This document shows positions 32,877-41,120 of a stretch of DNA of 64,000 nucleotides, piece by piece; within the stretch, counting starts at the first letter, position 1, and each line of letters starts with the position of its first letter. Position numbers and translations under genes: made by a program. The DNA is from Candidatus Binatia bacterium (lineage in GTDB: Bacteria; Desulfobacterota; Binatia; Bin18): contig OX638322.1 of NCBI GenBank assembly GCA_951812575.1, positions 2,231,925 through 2,295,924 on the forward strand, given 5' to 3'. The notes beneath the pieces were generated by a model, which was given only the letters and a program-made list of their open reading frames with translations, was not told where the DNA came from and did no database searches.

Positions 32877-35800
32877 GAGGAGAGGAAAGGTATCATGGGT
32901 ACGAGCCGCCTGGCCGCACGCTGGAGCATCCGTCTCGTCCTGTTCCTGCTGGGAGCAGGGATAGTCTCTCCTCCACCCGCCCCGGCTCAAGACGCAACCC
33001 TCACCGGCTGGTTCAGCTTCATCGTCGCTGATTACCCGACCGAGTCCGGCCTCACCTCTGAGATCACCTATACCTTGACCGAGGACTCGGGCGAGCGGCA
33101 CGAACTCCTGATCGATGTGGAACTCATGCGGCCACTGGGCGGTCCGGTAGCCTTGAACCGCAAACGGGTGACGGTGGTGGGCGAGTGGGAGCCGGTCGGG
33201 TCTGACGCCATAGCGCAGTTCTGGGTCCACTCCATCCGGCTCGACCCGCTGGAGGATGAGAGAACTACACTTGAAGGGGCATACCAGGCGTTTCAGACAA
33301 CTGCTCAGACGGCGGTGACCGGTTCCCAGGCGTGGGTGACGATTCTCTGCCGCTTTGGTGATGCTACAAATGTCACCCCGCGTCCTGTCAGTTGGTATGA
33401 GGAGTTGATGGGTTCCTCCTATCCTGGCCTGGGACACTATTGGAAAGAAGTCTCTTACGGGAACATCCCCGACTTGAGCGGCAGTGTGGTGGTCGGTTGG
33501 TACAACCTGCCCCAGCCACGCTCGTATTACGTCTACATAAACGATAGAGGTGCCGAAGCCCCTAAGGGGGATAGAGCAGTCAAAGACTGCACTGCCGTGG
33601 CCGATGCGGAGGTGTTCTTCCCCGACTTTGATGGGATCAACTTGATCTTTAACCACAGCGATATGAATCATGCCGTCTCCCAGGGTGGGAGTGAACGACT
33701 GACGCTGGATGGACAGACGCAGTTCTATGGTGTCACGTGGATACACCCAGCTCATGCTAAAGCCCACCCTCATTCCGTTTTAGCCCACGAGATAGGCCAT
33801 ACCTTCGGCCTGCCGCATTCCTCCGGTCCGTATGATGAGACCTATGACTCGCGCTGGGATGTCATGAGTGGGGGAGGGTCTTGTCGGTTGCCTGATCCCG
33901 AGCATGGCTGTGTAAGCGTCCATACCATCGCCTACCACAAGGACTTTCTGGGCTGGATTCCCCCAGACCGGAAGTATGTGGCCGCGCCCAACACGACCCG
34001 GACGATTACCCTGGAACGGCTGGCCCGGCCCGGTGCCGAGGGCTATCTGCTGGCCCAGATTCCCATTGGGGAGTCGGACACCGACTTTTACACCGTCGAG
34101 GCGCGCCTGTTTGCCGGCTATGACGACGGCATCCCGGACGAAGCGATTGTCATCTATAAGGTCGATACCACCAGAGAAGATCGGCTGGCCCAAGTCGTAG
34201 ACATAGACAACGACGGTGACCCGAACGACGAGGGAGCGATGTGGACGGTGGGTGAGACCTTTACCGACGCAGAGAACAACCTCCAGATCTCCATCGACGC
34301 CGCCTACGAGACTGGTTATCGCGTGACCATCAACACCAACCCTGCCACATTTACTGCCGGCATGCTTTCTCCTTCCCGCCATCTCTTCGGACCGGACCGG
34401 AACAGCGCCAGCGTACAGGTCGAGGTTGCGGGGGACTATGCCTGGTCGGCAACAAGCAACAGTGAGTGGATTCGGGTTACTTCCGGTGACATGGGGCGTG
34501 GCCCTGGAAGGGTCAGTTATTCGGTTACAAAGAATCCCCGTCCCACTGTCCGGACGGGCACACTCACCATTGGGGGGTTGACCTTTACGGTGACCCAGGC
34601 GGGCGTTGACGATATTCTGTTTGAAGATGACATGGAGAATGGAGAAAATGGCTGGTATGGGATTACTTGTGGATCAAATGACTGTTCTAGCGGCTCTCCC
34701 TGGTCTCTGACGACAGCTTCTTCTCGAAGTGGGACATATGCCTGGACGGACAGCCCTGGGGGTAAGTATCGGAATGATCAGAATGTTATCCTTTGGTCTC
34801 CTATTATCGATCTGACGGGGATCACGTCAGCCACCTTGACCTTCTGGCATCGGTACGCCTTTGCCAGTGGGGATGAGGGCGGCGTGCGGGTTGCCCGCCA
34901 AAGGGAGGAGGGATGGTGGACAGGGGAAGATGGCGGCAGATTTACCGGTACGCAGTTGAACTGGCAGCAGGCATCCCTTGATCTGAGTCCTTTCGTCGGA
35001 GAGCAAATAAGGCTCGCCTTCAACCTGTGGTCCGACGCGGCTCATACGGCCGACGGCTGGACGATCGACGACGTGGCGGTGTTCTCAACAGACTTCGTCT
35101 CCCCAGTGATCCTGGGGAACCCCCGGTCCGGCTCCTTCCAGAGCGGGATCGCCGCTATTTCGGGCTGGGCGTGTCACGCCCAGGAGATTGTCATCGAACT
35201 CAACGGCGTGCCCTACCGGGCGGGCTACCCGACGACGAGGCCGGATACTCTGGGACGCTGTGGGGATACCGATAACGGCTTCAGCCTGTTGTGGAACTGG
35301 AACAACCTGGGGCCGGGGACGCATACGGTCCGGGCGCTGATCGATGGGCAGGAGTTTGCCAACACCACCGTGCGGGTAACGACCTTTGGAGAGGAGGTCC
35401 TGCGCGGGGCGAGTGGGAGATTCGATTTGCCCGACTTCCCCGCCTCCGGCGAGACCACCGTCGTCCGGTGGGAAGAGTCGCTCCAGAACTTTGTCATCAC
35501 GGACGGGCAGCCGAATACCGGTGGGGGGTATAACCGGGTAGCGGGCGTGAGCGCTCGATTGGAGAACCCGTCGCTGGGATCGGCCCAGAGTGGCATTGGT
35601 GTGATCTCGGGCTGGGCGTGTGAGGCAGGCGAGATTGTCATTGAACTGGATGGGATGCCATTGAAAGCCGGCTATGGCACCACGCGGGAGGATACGCGCA
35701 GTCGCTGTGGCGATGCCAACAACGGCTTCAGCCTGTTGTGGAACTGGAACAACCTGGGGCCGGGAGAGCATACGGTGCGGGCGTTGCTTGACGGGGTCGA

Positions 35801-36116
35801 GTTTGCCCACACCACCGTGCGGGTAACGACCCTGAGGGAGGAGCCGTTCCCGCGGGGCTTGAGTGGCACGTTTCCCCTGTCGGATTTCCCCAGGGCCGGG
35901 GACATGACCAGGGTACAGTGGGAAGAGGCATTGCAAAATTTTGTGATTATGCCCTGACGGGGTGCGCCAACAGAAGAGGACGGGCAGCCACAGGGGGCTG
36001 CCCCTACAATTCCATTTGCCCCCCACAGCGATCTACGCTACACCCCCCAGCATGGCTGCCAACACGCTGGTGATCTTTGCCAAATGGCCGCTGCCCGGAC
36101 AGGTCAAGACGCGCCT
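32877..36116. repeat. Tandem duplication unit 2
   Basis: Second copy of the unit described at 29563-32813. The join between the units (32814-32876) is unique sequence. Unit 2 runs into the complete glycosyltransferase-like gene, so this copy keeps the original right-hand context. Confidence 0.88.
32895..35957 (+). CDS. Secreted multidomain zinc metalloprotease (copy 2)
   Basis: 1020 residues, same domain order as the copy at 29580: signal peptide ending APAQD, N-terminal domain, catalytic LAHEIGHTFGLPHSSG with DVMSGGG Met-turn, BACON-like domain (SNSEWIRVTSG), jelly-roll domain (EDDMENGENGW; GWTIDDVAVF) and two C-terminal SGWAC repeats. Differences cluster in the linker before the catalytic domain (about 105-135), the loop after YYVY (about 215-222) and the jelly roll. 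Both copies keep all zinc ligands, so both are probably active with somewhat different specificity. Secreted via Sec. Confidence 0.92.
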   Translation: MGTSRLAARWSIRLVLFLLGAGIVSPPPAPAQDATLTGWFSFIVADYPTESGLTSEITYTLTEDSGERHELLIDVELMRPLGGPVALNRKRVTVVGEWEPVGSDAIAQFWVHSIRLDPLEDERTTLEGAYQAFQTTAQTAVTGSQAWVTILCRFGDATNVTPRPVSWYEELMGSSYPGLGHYWKEVSYGNIPDLSGSVVVGWYNLPQPRSYYVYINDRGAEAPKGDRAVKDCTAVADAEVFFPDFDGINLIFNHSDMNHAVSQGGSERLTLDGQTQFYGVTWIHPAHAKAHPHSVLAHEIGHTFGLPHSSGPYDETYDSRWDVMSGGGSCRLPDPEHGCVSVHTIAYHKDFLGWIPPDRKYVAAPNTTRTITLERLARPGAEGYLLAQIPIGESDTDFYTVEARLFAGYDDGIPDEAIVIYKVDTTREDRLAQVVDIDNDGDPNDEGAMWTVGETFTDAENNLQISIDAAYETGYRVTINTNPATFTAGMLSPSRHLFGPDRNSASVQVEVAGDYAWSATSNSEWIRVTSGDMGRGPGRVSYSVTKNPRPTVRTGTLTIGGLTFTVTQAGVDDILFEDDMENGENGWYGITCGSNDCSSGSPWSLTTASSRSGTYAWTDSPGGKYRNDQNVILWSPIIDLTGITSATLTFWHRYAFASGDEGGVRVARQREEGWWTGEDGGRFTGTQLNWQQASLDLSPFVGEQIRLAFNLWSDAAHTADGWTIDDVAVFSTDFVSPVILGNPRSGSFQSGIAAISGWACHAQEIVIELNGVPYRAGYPTTRPDTLGRCGDTDNGFSLLWNWNNLGPGTHTVRALIDGQEFANTTVRVTTFGEEVLRGASGRFDLPDFPASGETTVVRWEESLQNFVITDGQPNTGGGYNRVAGVSARLENPSLGSAQSGIGVISGWACEAGEIVIELDGMPLKAGYGTTREDTRSRCGDANNGFSLLWNWNNLGPGEHTVRALLDGVEFAHTTVRVTTLREEPFPRGLSGTFPLSDFPRAGDMTRVQWEEALQNFVIMP

Positions 36117-36753
36117 GTGTCCGCCGCTCCGGTCCGACCAGGCCGCGGAACTGGCGCGCTGCTTTCTCCTTGATACGGTTGAGCGCGTTTCTCGGCTCGA
36201 AGAGGTGCAGGTCTGGGTCGCCTTTACCCCGGCTGATAGCGAGGCACGCTTTCGTGCGCTGCTGCCTGCCTCCGTCTGCTATCTGCCGCAACGGGGCGCG
36301 GACCTTGGTGAGCGTGAGCTGAATATCTTTGTCGATCTGTTCGAGGGAGCAGCGACGCGGGTGGCGATCATGGGGAGCGATATTCCCTCCGTGCCACTCG
36401 CCTATCTCCGTTCGGCCTTCGACCTGCTGAAGAATCCGGACTGTGATGCCGTCCTCGGACCGAGTCGTGACGGCGGCTATTACTGTATCGGTGCACAGGC
36501 CGGCCATGCCGGGCTGCCGGCACTGTTTGAGCATATCGAGTGGAGTACGGAAAAGGTCATGCAGCAGACCTTGCAACAGGCTCGCTTGCATAACCTGAAT
36601 GTGCATCTGATCCCACGCTGGTACGATGTGGATACCGTAGAGGATATGCGGAAGCTGGCGGAGCAGCTAAAGGATATGCCGCATGAAGAAGGTGCCCCCC
36701 GGACCCGGAATTTTTTAGAACAGATAGGGGAGAAGAAGCCCCCCTCACCCTGA
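36052..36753 (+). CDS. TIGR04282-family (DUF2064) glycosyltransferase-like protein
   Basis: 233 residues from the ATG at 36052. GT-A-fold nucleotidyltransferase/glycosyltransferase-like: LVIFAKWPLPGQVKTRL at the N-terminus (nucleotide-binding K-x-P-x-P-G-x-V-KTRL pattern), MGSDIPSVPLAYLRSAFDLL and DAVLGPSRDGGYYCIG, ending in a YDVDTVEDMRKL motif. The family resembles MobA/CofC-type transferases, and the substrate is unassigned. No good SD precedes the ATG. The first 23 codons are duplicated at 32746. Confidence 0.88.
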   Translation: MAANTLVIFAKWPLPGQVKTRLCPPLRSDQAAELARCFLLDTVERVSRLEEVQVWVAFTPADSEARFRALLPASVCYLPQRGADLGERELNIFVDLFEGAATRVAIMGSDIPSVPLAYLRSAFDLLKNPDCDAVLGPSRDGGYYCIGAQAGHAGLPALFEHIEWSTEKVMQQTLQQARLHNLNVHLIPRWYDVDTVEDMRKLAEQLKDMPHEEGAPRTRNFLEQIGEKKPPSP

Positions 36754-36779
36754 CCCTCTCCCACCAGGGGAGAGGGAAT
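36743..36779. repeat. CTCTCCC palindrome (dispersed element)
   Basis: CCCCTCACCCTGACCCTCTC followed by CCACCAGGGGAGAGGGAA, overlapping the end of the glycosyltransferase-like gene. Same element type as at 14445, 42467 and 44317. Confidence 0.6.
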
Positions 36780-36784
36780 AAAAG

Positions 36785-36812
36785 GGAGGGGCAATTCATG
36801 AATTGCCCCTCC
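36785..36812. terminator. Perfect 28-bp palindrome between convergent genes
   Basis: GGAGGGGCAATTCA and its exact reverse complement meet without a loop, ending at the stop codon of the minus-strand DHOD-like gene. It probably acts as a bidirectional terminator for the two convergent genes. Confidence 0.6.
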
Positions 36813-37589
36813 TTATGAGGCCAGCTTTGCCGTAGCCGCCCCTCTTAACTCCCCCAGTTCGTGCTTCAGTCGTGCGAATACCCCGACGCCTTCCTTGACG
36901 ACCGCCGAGCCGATTTGAATGGCCTTCACGCCCTGTTGGAGAAGAGCGAGCGCTTGCGCGCCGGTTGATACGCCACCCACGCCGATCACATCGAGTTTCC
37001 CCTCCGCCGCCTCAAGAACGGTCCGGGCCTGAGACGGACCGCCGTTCGCACTGGTATTGTGACACATCACAACGGGAATATCGTTCCGGACCAAGGTGTG
37101 TGCGACATCCGAAAGTGTGAGCGGAACCGTAGCCGGGAGCTTGATGGCAAGCGGAGCGGCGATCTGTCTGCGGAGCGCTGACACGACCTCGTCCAAGCGT
37201 TCGACAGACTGAAATGGATGCACGTGGGTATGCACGTGCGGATCGTTCAGATTGATCTCAATCAGGTCCGTCCCGGCTTGCGTCAGGGTCTGCGCAACCT
37301 GAACGCACTCTTCGATGGTGAGACCGGCAACGCTGGCAATCACCGGCTTGCCCCACTGGCGCAGTTCCGGAATGACCTCAACGTAGTAGTCGGTGCCGGG
37401 GTTTTCCAGTCCACATTGTGCTCCAGGGTCAAGAAACGACGTTGGTGTAATCGACTTTGTGACAACCGCACCGCTTTCCGAACGGGCGTGGGCGAGCAAC
37501 TCTGCCCGCGTGGTTGATAACGCACCAGAGGCATTCATCAAACTAAAAGGAAGTCGGATATTGGCAATGATTGGAGTCATGTGAGTCAT
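36813..37589 (-). CDS. Dihydroorotate dehydrogenase-like flavoprotein
   Basis: 258 residues from the ATG at 37589. FMN TIM barrel of the class-1 dihydroorotate-dehydrogenase type: FSLMNASGALSTT, GAVVTKSITP, PVIASVAG, DLIEINLNDPHV (equivalent to the usual E-x-N-x-S-C-P segment), GVGGVSTGAQAL and IQIGSAVV. The catalytic Cys/Ser loop is replaced by N-D-P-H, so true DHOD activity is uncertain. It is 40-50 residues shorter than typical PyrD. It follows the cytidylate-kinase-like gene by 14 bp, a pyrimidine-metabolism pairing. Confidence 0.8.
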   Translation of the reverse strand: MTHMTPIIANIRLPFSLMNASGALSTTRAELLAHARSESGAVVTKSITPTSFLDPGAQCGLENPGTDYYVEVIPELRQWGKPVIASVAGLTIEECVQVAQTLTQAGTDLIEINLNDPHVHTHVHPFQSVERLDEVVSALRRQIAAPLAIKLPATVPLTLSDVAHTLVRNDIPVVMCHNTSANGGPSQARTVLEAAEGKLDVIGVGGVSTGAQALALLQQGVKAIQIGSAVVKEGVGVFARLKHELGELRGAATAKLAS

Positions 37590-37603
37590 GCTGATCCCCT
37601 GGC

Positions 37604-38248
37604 TCAGCTCCGGGCAGGCTCGGTATGCTGTTCCAACGCCTGGAGAATGAAATCTGCGGTTCCTGTCTCGCCCCACACGCTTGAGTCGAGTTGGAGATTA
37701 TACCCGTCCGCGTCGCGCCAGTCCGCCTGGTAGCACTTGTGGACATAATCTGTCCGCAGTTTATCCATCCCGGTGATGCGTCGCTTGGCCTCGTCTGTGG
37801 TGAGGCTCTCCACGTTCATCACGCGCTCAATGCGGGCGTCGAGCGAGGCAAAAACAAAAACGTGGAGGGTCTGTGGCCTGCCCGCCAAAATGCAGTTTCC
37901 TCCGCGCCCGACAATAATGGCGCTGCCCTCCTGCGCGACCTGTTCGATCAGCTTGCGGGTCAGGCGCGCGAGTTGGCTGTCTTTGAGACGCAACGGCGGC
38001 GGGATGTTATAGGCGCTCTCAAAACCGCCGACGCCAAAGGACTCGACCAGGCGTTCGATAAACGAGCCCACGCGTTCATCTTTGGTTTCAATATAATCCT
38101 CAGAGACATGCTGCTGAGATGCAATGGTTCGGACGATTTCCTTGTCCCAGACTTTCCAGTTGAGGCGTTGCCCAAGATCGCGGGCAATCAGGCTTCCCCC
38201 GCTGCCATACTGGTGAGACAGCGTGAGCAGGGTAATCGGTGTACTCAT
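37604..38248 (-). CDS. Cytidylate-kinase-like protein
   Basis: 214 residues. P-loop NTPase of the cytidylate-kinase-2 type: LSHQYGSGGSLIARDLGQRL (the YGSGG form of the Walker A used by this family), WDKEIV, AIIVGRGGNCIL and VFVFASLDARIERV, with D-x-x-R-x-x-Y near GMDKLRTDYVHKCY. Typical partners phosphorylate nucleoside monophosphates, but many members are of unverified specificity. It forms a two-gene unit with the DHOD-like gene. Confidence 0.85.
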   Translation of the reverse strand: MSTPITLLTLSHQYGSGGSLIARDLGQRLNWKVWDKEIVRTIASQQHVSEDYIETKDERVGSFIERLVESFGVGGFESAYNIPPPLRLKDSQLARLTRKLIEQVAQEGSAIIVGRGGNCILAGRPQTLHVFVFASLDARIERVMNVESLTTDEAKRRITGMDKLRTDYVHKCYQADWRDADGYNLQLDSSVWGETGTADFILQALEQHTEPARS

Positions 38249-38343
38249 AATGAGATCCTCCCTCGGAGTCTTCGCGGAAGCTGATTATAAGGAAGACTCT
38301 CAGGGCTCATATTCTAGGAGGAGGTGAATATGCCTGTCAATTC

Positions 38344-39657
38344 TTATTGGGCGGGTGGTGCCGGTCTGGGATTCTTGGCGAACAGAAAGCAGAGACCACC
38401 CAGGAAGCTGCACGCCGCCAAGACCCAAAAAGCCAGGATATAATCCCCCCGAACATCACGCATCCAACCCGCAAAGGGCGGTGCGACCAGCATGAGGATA
38501 TTCATCGGGACAGTGGACAGCCCGAGTATCCTGCCAAAAGAGGTTTGCCCAAAATAGTCGCCCCGAATCGCCACCGTGAGCGGATTGCGGCCACCGAACC
38601 CGATGCCAAAGAGGACGGCGAACAGGACGAGCGTAGGAGTCGAAGTCGAGAACGTCAGCACGACCACGCCAGCCGCCTGGAGCGACGAGAAGATAAACAG
38701 GGCAATACGTTTGGGCATGCGATCGCCGACATAGCCGCCCACGAGCTGAAAAACCATGGAAACAGCGGTGTACACGGAGACGAGCCAGGCCGTTGTCCGA
38801 ACCGAAAAGCCCGCATCCTCCATTAGCAGTCCCAGGTGGGCCATGATGGCCAAGAGCACCATGGAGGTAAAACCGTGGCCAAAGGAGATGAGCCAAAAGG
38901 CGGGGGTCCTGAGTGCCTGAGCGGCGGTCAGGTCGGGACTGGAGGCGGGGCTGATAGGTTGGGAGACCGTTGAACTTTGTGCGCTGCGAGTTTCGTCTGT
39001 TTGTCGTATCGGCCCGCCATCGGGCAGCAGGTCATAGTCCTGCGGTCGGTCGCGGATGAGCCGTGCAAGCGGGACCGCAACAACAACGGTAAAGATCGCA
39101 AGCAACAGAGCAGTCATCCGCCAGCCGAGACGCTCGGAGTCGGGATCAATGGCCCAGGCAATGGCCGGGACGAGAAATAATGCCCCCAGGCGACTACCGA
39201 CATTGGCCCAGCCAATCGCACTTGCCCGGCGTCGGACAAACCAGTGGTTCAGCATCGTCATGAGTGGCAGCCAACCGCCAAACCCCTGGCCGACCGCCAT
39301 GACGACATAGGCGGTGTAAAACATCCACAGGCCGTCAACCTGACTCAACAACAGGAACCCGCCGGCAAGAAAAAAGAGGCCCATAAGAACCATGCGGCGC
39401 GTGCCGAGCCGATCGGCCAGATAGCCCTCGACTGGGCCCATCAGGCCACCCTCAATGCGGGTAAACGTCAGGGCCAGGCCGAGCTGGGTCCGACTCCAGC
39501 CAAATTCTCGTTCCAGCGCAACGGCCCATACGCCCATGGCGTGAAACAGGGGGACATGGGCCAGCATCATGATGAAGCCGCTGAGCGCGACCAGCCACCA
39601 CCCGTAGAAGACCCGCGGTTTTCGGTCTGAAGTGGGAGTCAAGGAAGGCGTATCCAT
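38344..39657 (-). CDS. Major facilitator superfamily transporter
   Basis: 437 residues from the ATG at 39657. Twelve predicted membrane segments in two halves, a YGWWLVALSGF first helix, the MFS motif A region DRLGTRRMVLMG between TM2 and TM3 and its C-half counterpart GDRMPKRIALFI. A hydrophilic central loop lies near residues 205-245. It resembles oxalate/formate or monocarboxylate-type exchangers, but the substrate cannot be told. An upstream in-frame extension lacks an RBS. No co-directional partner overlaps it. Confidence 0.9.
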   Translation of the reverse strand: MDTPSLTPTSDRKPRVFYGWWLVALSGFIMMLAHVPLFHAMGVWAVALEREFGWSRTQLGLALTFTRIEGGLMGPVEGYLADRLGTRRMVLMGLFFLAGGFLLLSQVDGLWMFYTAYVVMAVGQGFGGWLPLMTMLNHWFVRRRASAIGWANVGSRLGALFLVPAIAWAIDPDSERLGWRMTALLLAIFTVVVAVPLARLIRDRPQDYDLLPDGGPIRQTDETRSAQSSTVSQPISPASSPDLTAAQALRTPAFWLISFGHGFTSMVLLAIMAHLGLLMEDAGFSVRTTAWLVSVYTAVSMVFQLVGGYVGDRMPKRIALFIFSSLQAAGVVVLTFSTSTPTLVLFAVLFGIGFGGRNPLTVAIRGDYFGQTSFGRILGLSTVPMNILMLVAPPFAGWMRDVRGDYILAFWVLAACSFLGGLCFLFAKNPRPAPPAQ

Positions 39658-39821
39658 ACGATATGCTGCGCTGCGGGCCAATAGACACACCTGTTCGGTG
39701 CGCAAAGCGTCCCAGCCTAGCGTGTTCGGACACCCCGCAACAAGTGGAGCGAGTCTGAGCAGCAGTATCCTGTCTTGTCGTCTCACTGACCTGCCGGGGT
39801 GGGAATAGTCTGGTCCTCGCT

Positions 39822-40197
39822 CTAGCGTTTGAGAATGGAGACGCTATAGTGATGCCCCCGTTGGGACCGCTCTTGTGGCTGCCATGCGGCCGGCGCGCTG
39901 CCTGGCTGATACGGCCTACGACAGCGCCGCGTTGCGCGCTGGGCTGCGGACCCGCGGCTGTCAGCCGGTCATCCCCAACCACCCGACGCGTAAACGGAAA
40001 CATCCCTTCGCCCCCATCGTTTATCGGGCACGCAATATCATCGAGCGCCCCTTCTGCCGCCTCAAGGACTGGCGGCGTGTTGCCACCCGCTATGATAAAC
40101 GCGCCCACAACTACCACGCCACGGTCACCCTTGCCGCCATCGTCATGTATTGGTTATGAGTCCAGAGCCTAGCGTTTAAGCATGGAAGCGCTATAGT
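39822..40197 (+). mobile_element. Deleted IS5-like element
   Basis: Two 29-bp end copies (39822-39850 and 40169-40197; 25 of 29 bases identical as direct repeats, each CTAGCG...CGCTATAGT) flank about 320 bp containing only the last part of a transposase gene. Each end is itself an imperfect dyad (AGCG...CGCT), so the same ends also read as inverted. The element is internally deleted and cannot move on its own, but its ends may still be used by a full-length relative. Confidence 0.7.
39875..40159 (+). pseudogene. C-terminal fragment of IS5-family transposase
   Basis: About 94 codons. CLADTAYDSAALRAGL contains the second catalytic Asp (D of DTAYDS) and VIPNHPTRKRKHPF follows. IIERPFCRLKDWRRVATRYD supplies the catalytic Glu (IIERPF) of the IS5 DDE transposase C-terminus. 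The N-terminal two-thirds are missing. Confidence 0.85.
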
Positions 40198-40203
40198 ACT
40201 GGC

Positions 40204-41115
40204 GTGCTTATTGGGCTTGCTGCTGTTGTGTGCGGGTTCGTGTGGGGCATGATCCACGGCCAGGTCTGGCCGCAACTGAATATCCGCTGGATGGCGAGGG
40301 CTGCTCGATCCCTCCAAGGAGTTCATAAACGCCCCAATCGTCGCCTGAAAGCCGTTCGTTCCACACCCTTTCGCGCTCCGCAGAAGTTTCTGGCCGCCCT
40401 CCTCGGAACCGTAGTCACCGGTGGAATACTTGCTGTTCTTGCTCCCAACTGGTCTTTTCTGGCGCCGTACTCGTTTGGACTGTTCGCCGGTTTCTCTCCC
40501 GCTTTCATTCTCGCCTATTGGCGCGTGTCCGCCCTCGTTGGGATAGTGCTGCTTGTCGGCGCGGCAGGAATGCTGCTCTATGACGACGCGGACGATCTCG
40601 GTGAGCACGTCCGGGTGCCAGAGACGGTAAATGAGCAGAAGGCGTCCGATCAAGATACGAGCCCACAACCAGCCCGGTCTCCCTTACCCTCACTGTCTTC
40701 TGTGGAAAAGGACGAAGCAATCCCAAAGGGTGAAGCAACATCCAAGGAGGAAGGAGCCCCGAAAGAGATGGTCCTACAGGGAATTCCTTTTGCTTTCAAC
40801 GACCGAACGATTCGACCGGAATTCCTGTCGGCACTGAACGAGACGGTTCGGATTCTCAACGACAACCCGACGCTCTCCGTCCTGATTGAGGGCTACGCTG
40901 ATGCGGTTGGCTCCGAGTCGTTTAACCTGAGACTCGCGCGCGCGCGGGCGGAAGCGGTACGGGACTATTTGGTGGAGAGTGGGGTTGCCGCCGACCGTCT
41001 CCGAGTCGTGGGGCGGGGAGAAATCGAGCCTCTCGCGCCCAACGCCAGAGATGACGGCTCGGACAATCCGGAAGGCAGAGCCATGAATCGCCGCGTCGAG
41101 CTCTCGGTTGAATAG
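40204..41115 (+). CDS. OmpA-family C-terminal domain protein with membrane N-terminus
   Basis: 303 residues from a GTG at 40204. The first part has four hydrophobic segments (about 2-18, 62-78, 81-105 and 107-123), then an acidic, low-complexity linker (about 125-180) and an OmpA-like peptidoglycan-binding domain (about 185-303: LNDNPTLSVLIEGYADAVGS, FNLRLARARAEAVRDYL, NRRVELSV). It probably anchors the envelope to peptidoglycan. The GTG lies 7 bp after the IS5-like right end and has no SD, so the original 5' end or promoter may have been displaced by the insertion. Confidence 0.8.
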   Translation: MLIGLAAVVCGFVWGMIHGQVWPQLNIRWMARAARSLQGVHKRPNRRLKAVRSTPFRAPQKFLAALLGTVVTGGILAVLAPNWSFLAPYSFGLFAGFSPAFILAYWRVSALVGIVLLVGAAGMLLYDDADDLGEHVRVPETVNEQKASDQDTSPQPARSPLPSLSSVEKDEAIPKGEATSKEEGAPKEMVLQGIPFAFNDRTIRPEFLSALNETVRILNDNPTLSVLIEGYADAVGSESFNLRLARARAEAVRDYLVESGVAADRLRVVGRGEIEPLAPNARDDGSDNPEGRAMNRRVELSVE

Positions 41116-41120
41116 GCGGT

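Noticed and set aside
32544-33773. Minus-strand frame spanning the junction between the two metalloprotease units
   Set aside because: Antisense of the duplicated DNA; content repeats the shadow seen in the first unit.
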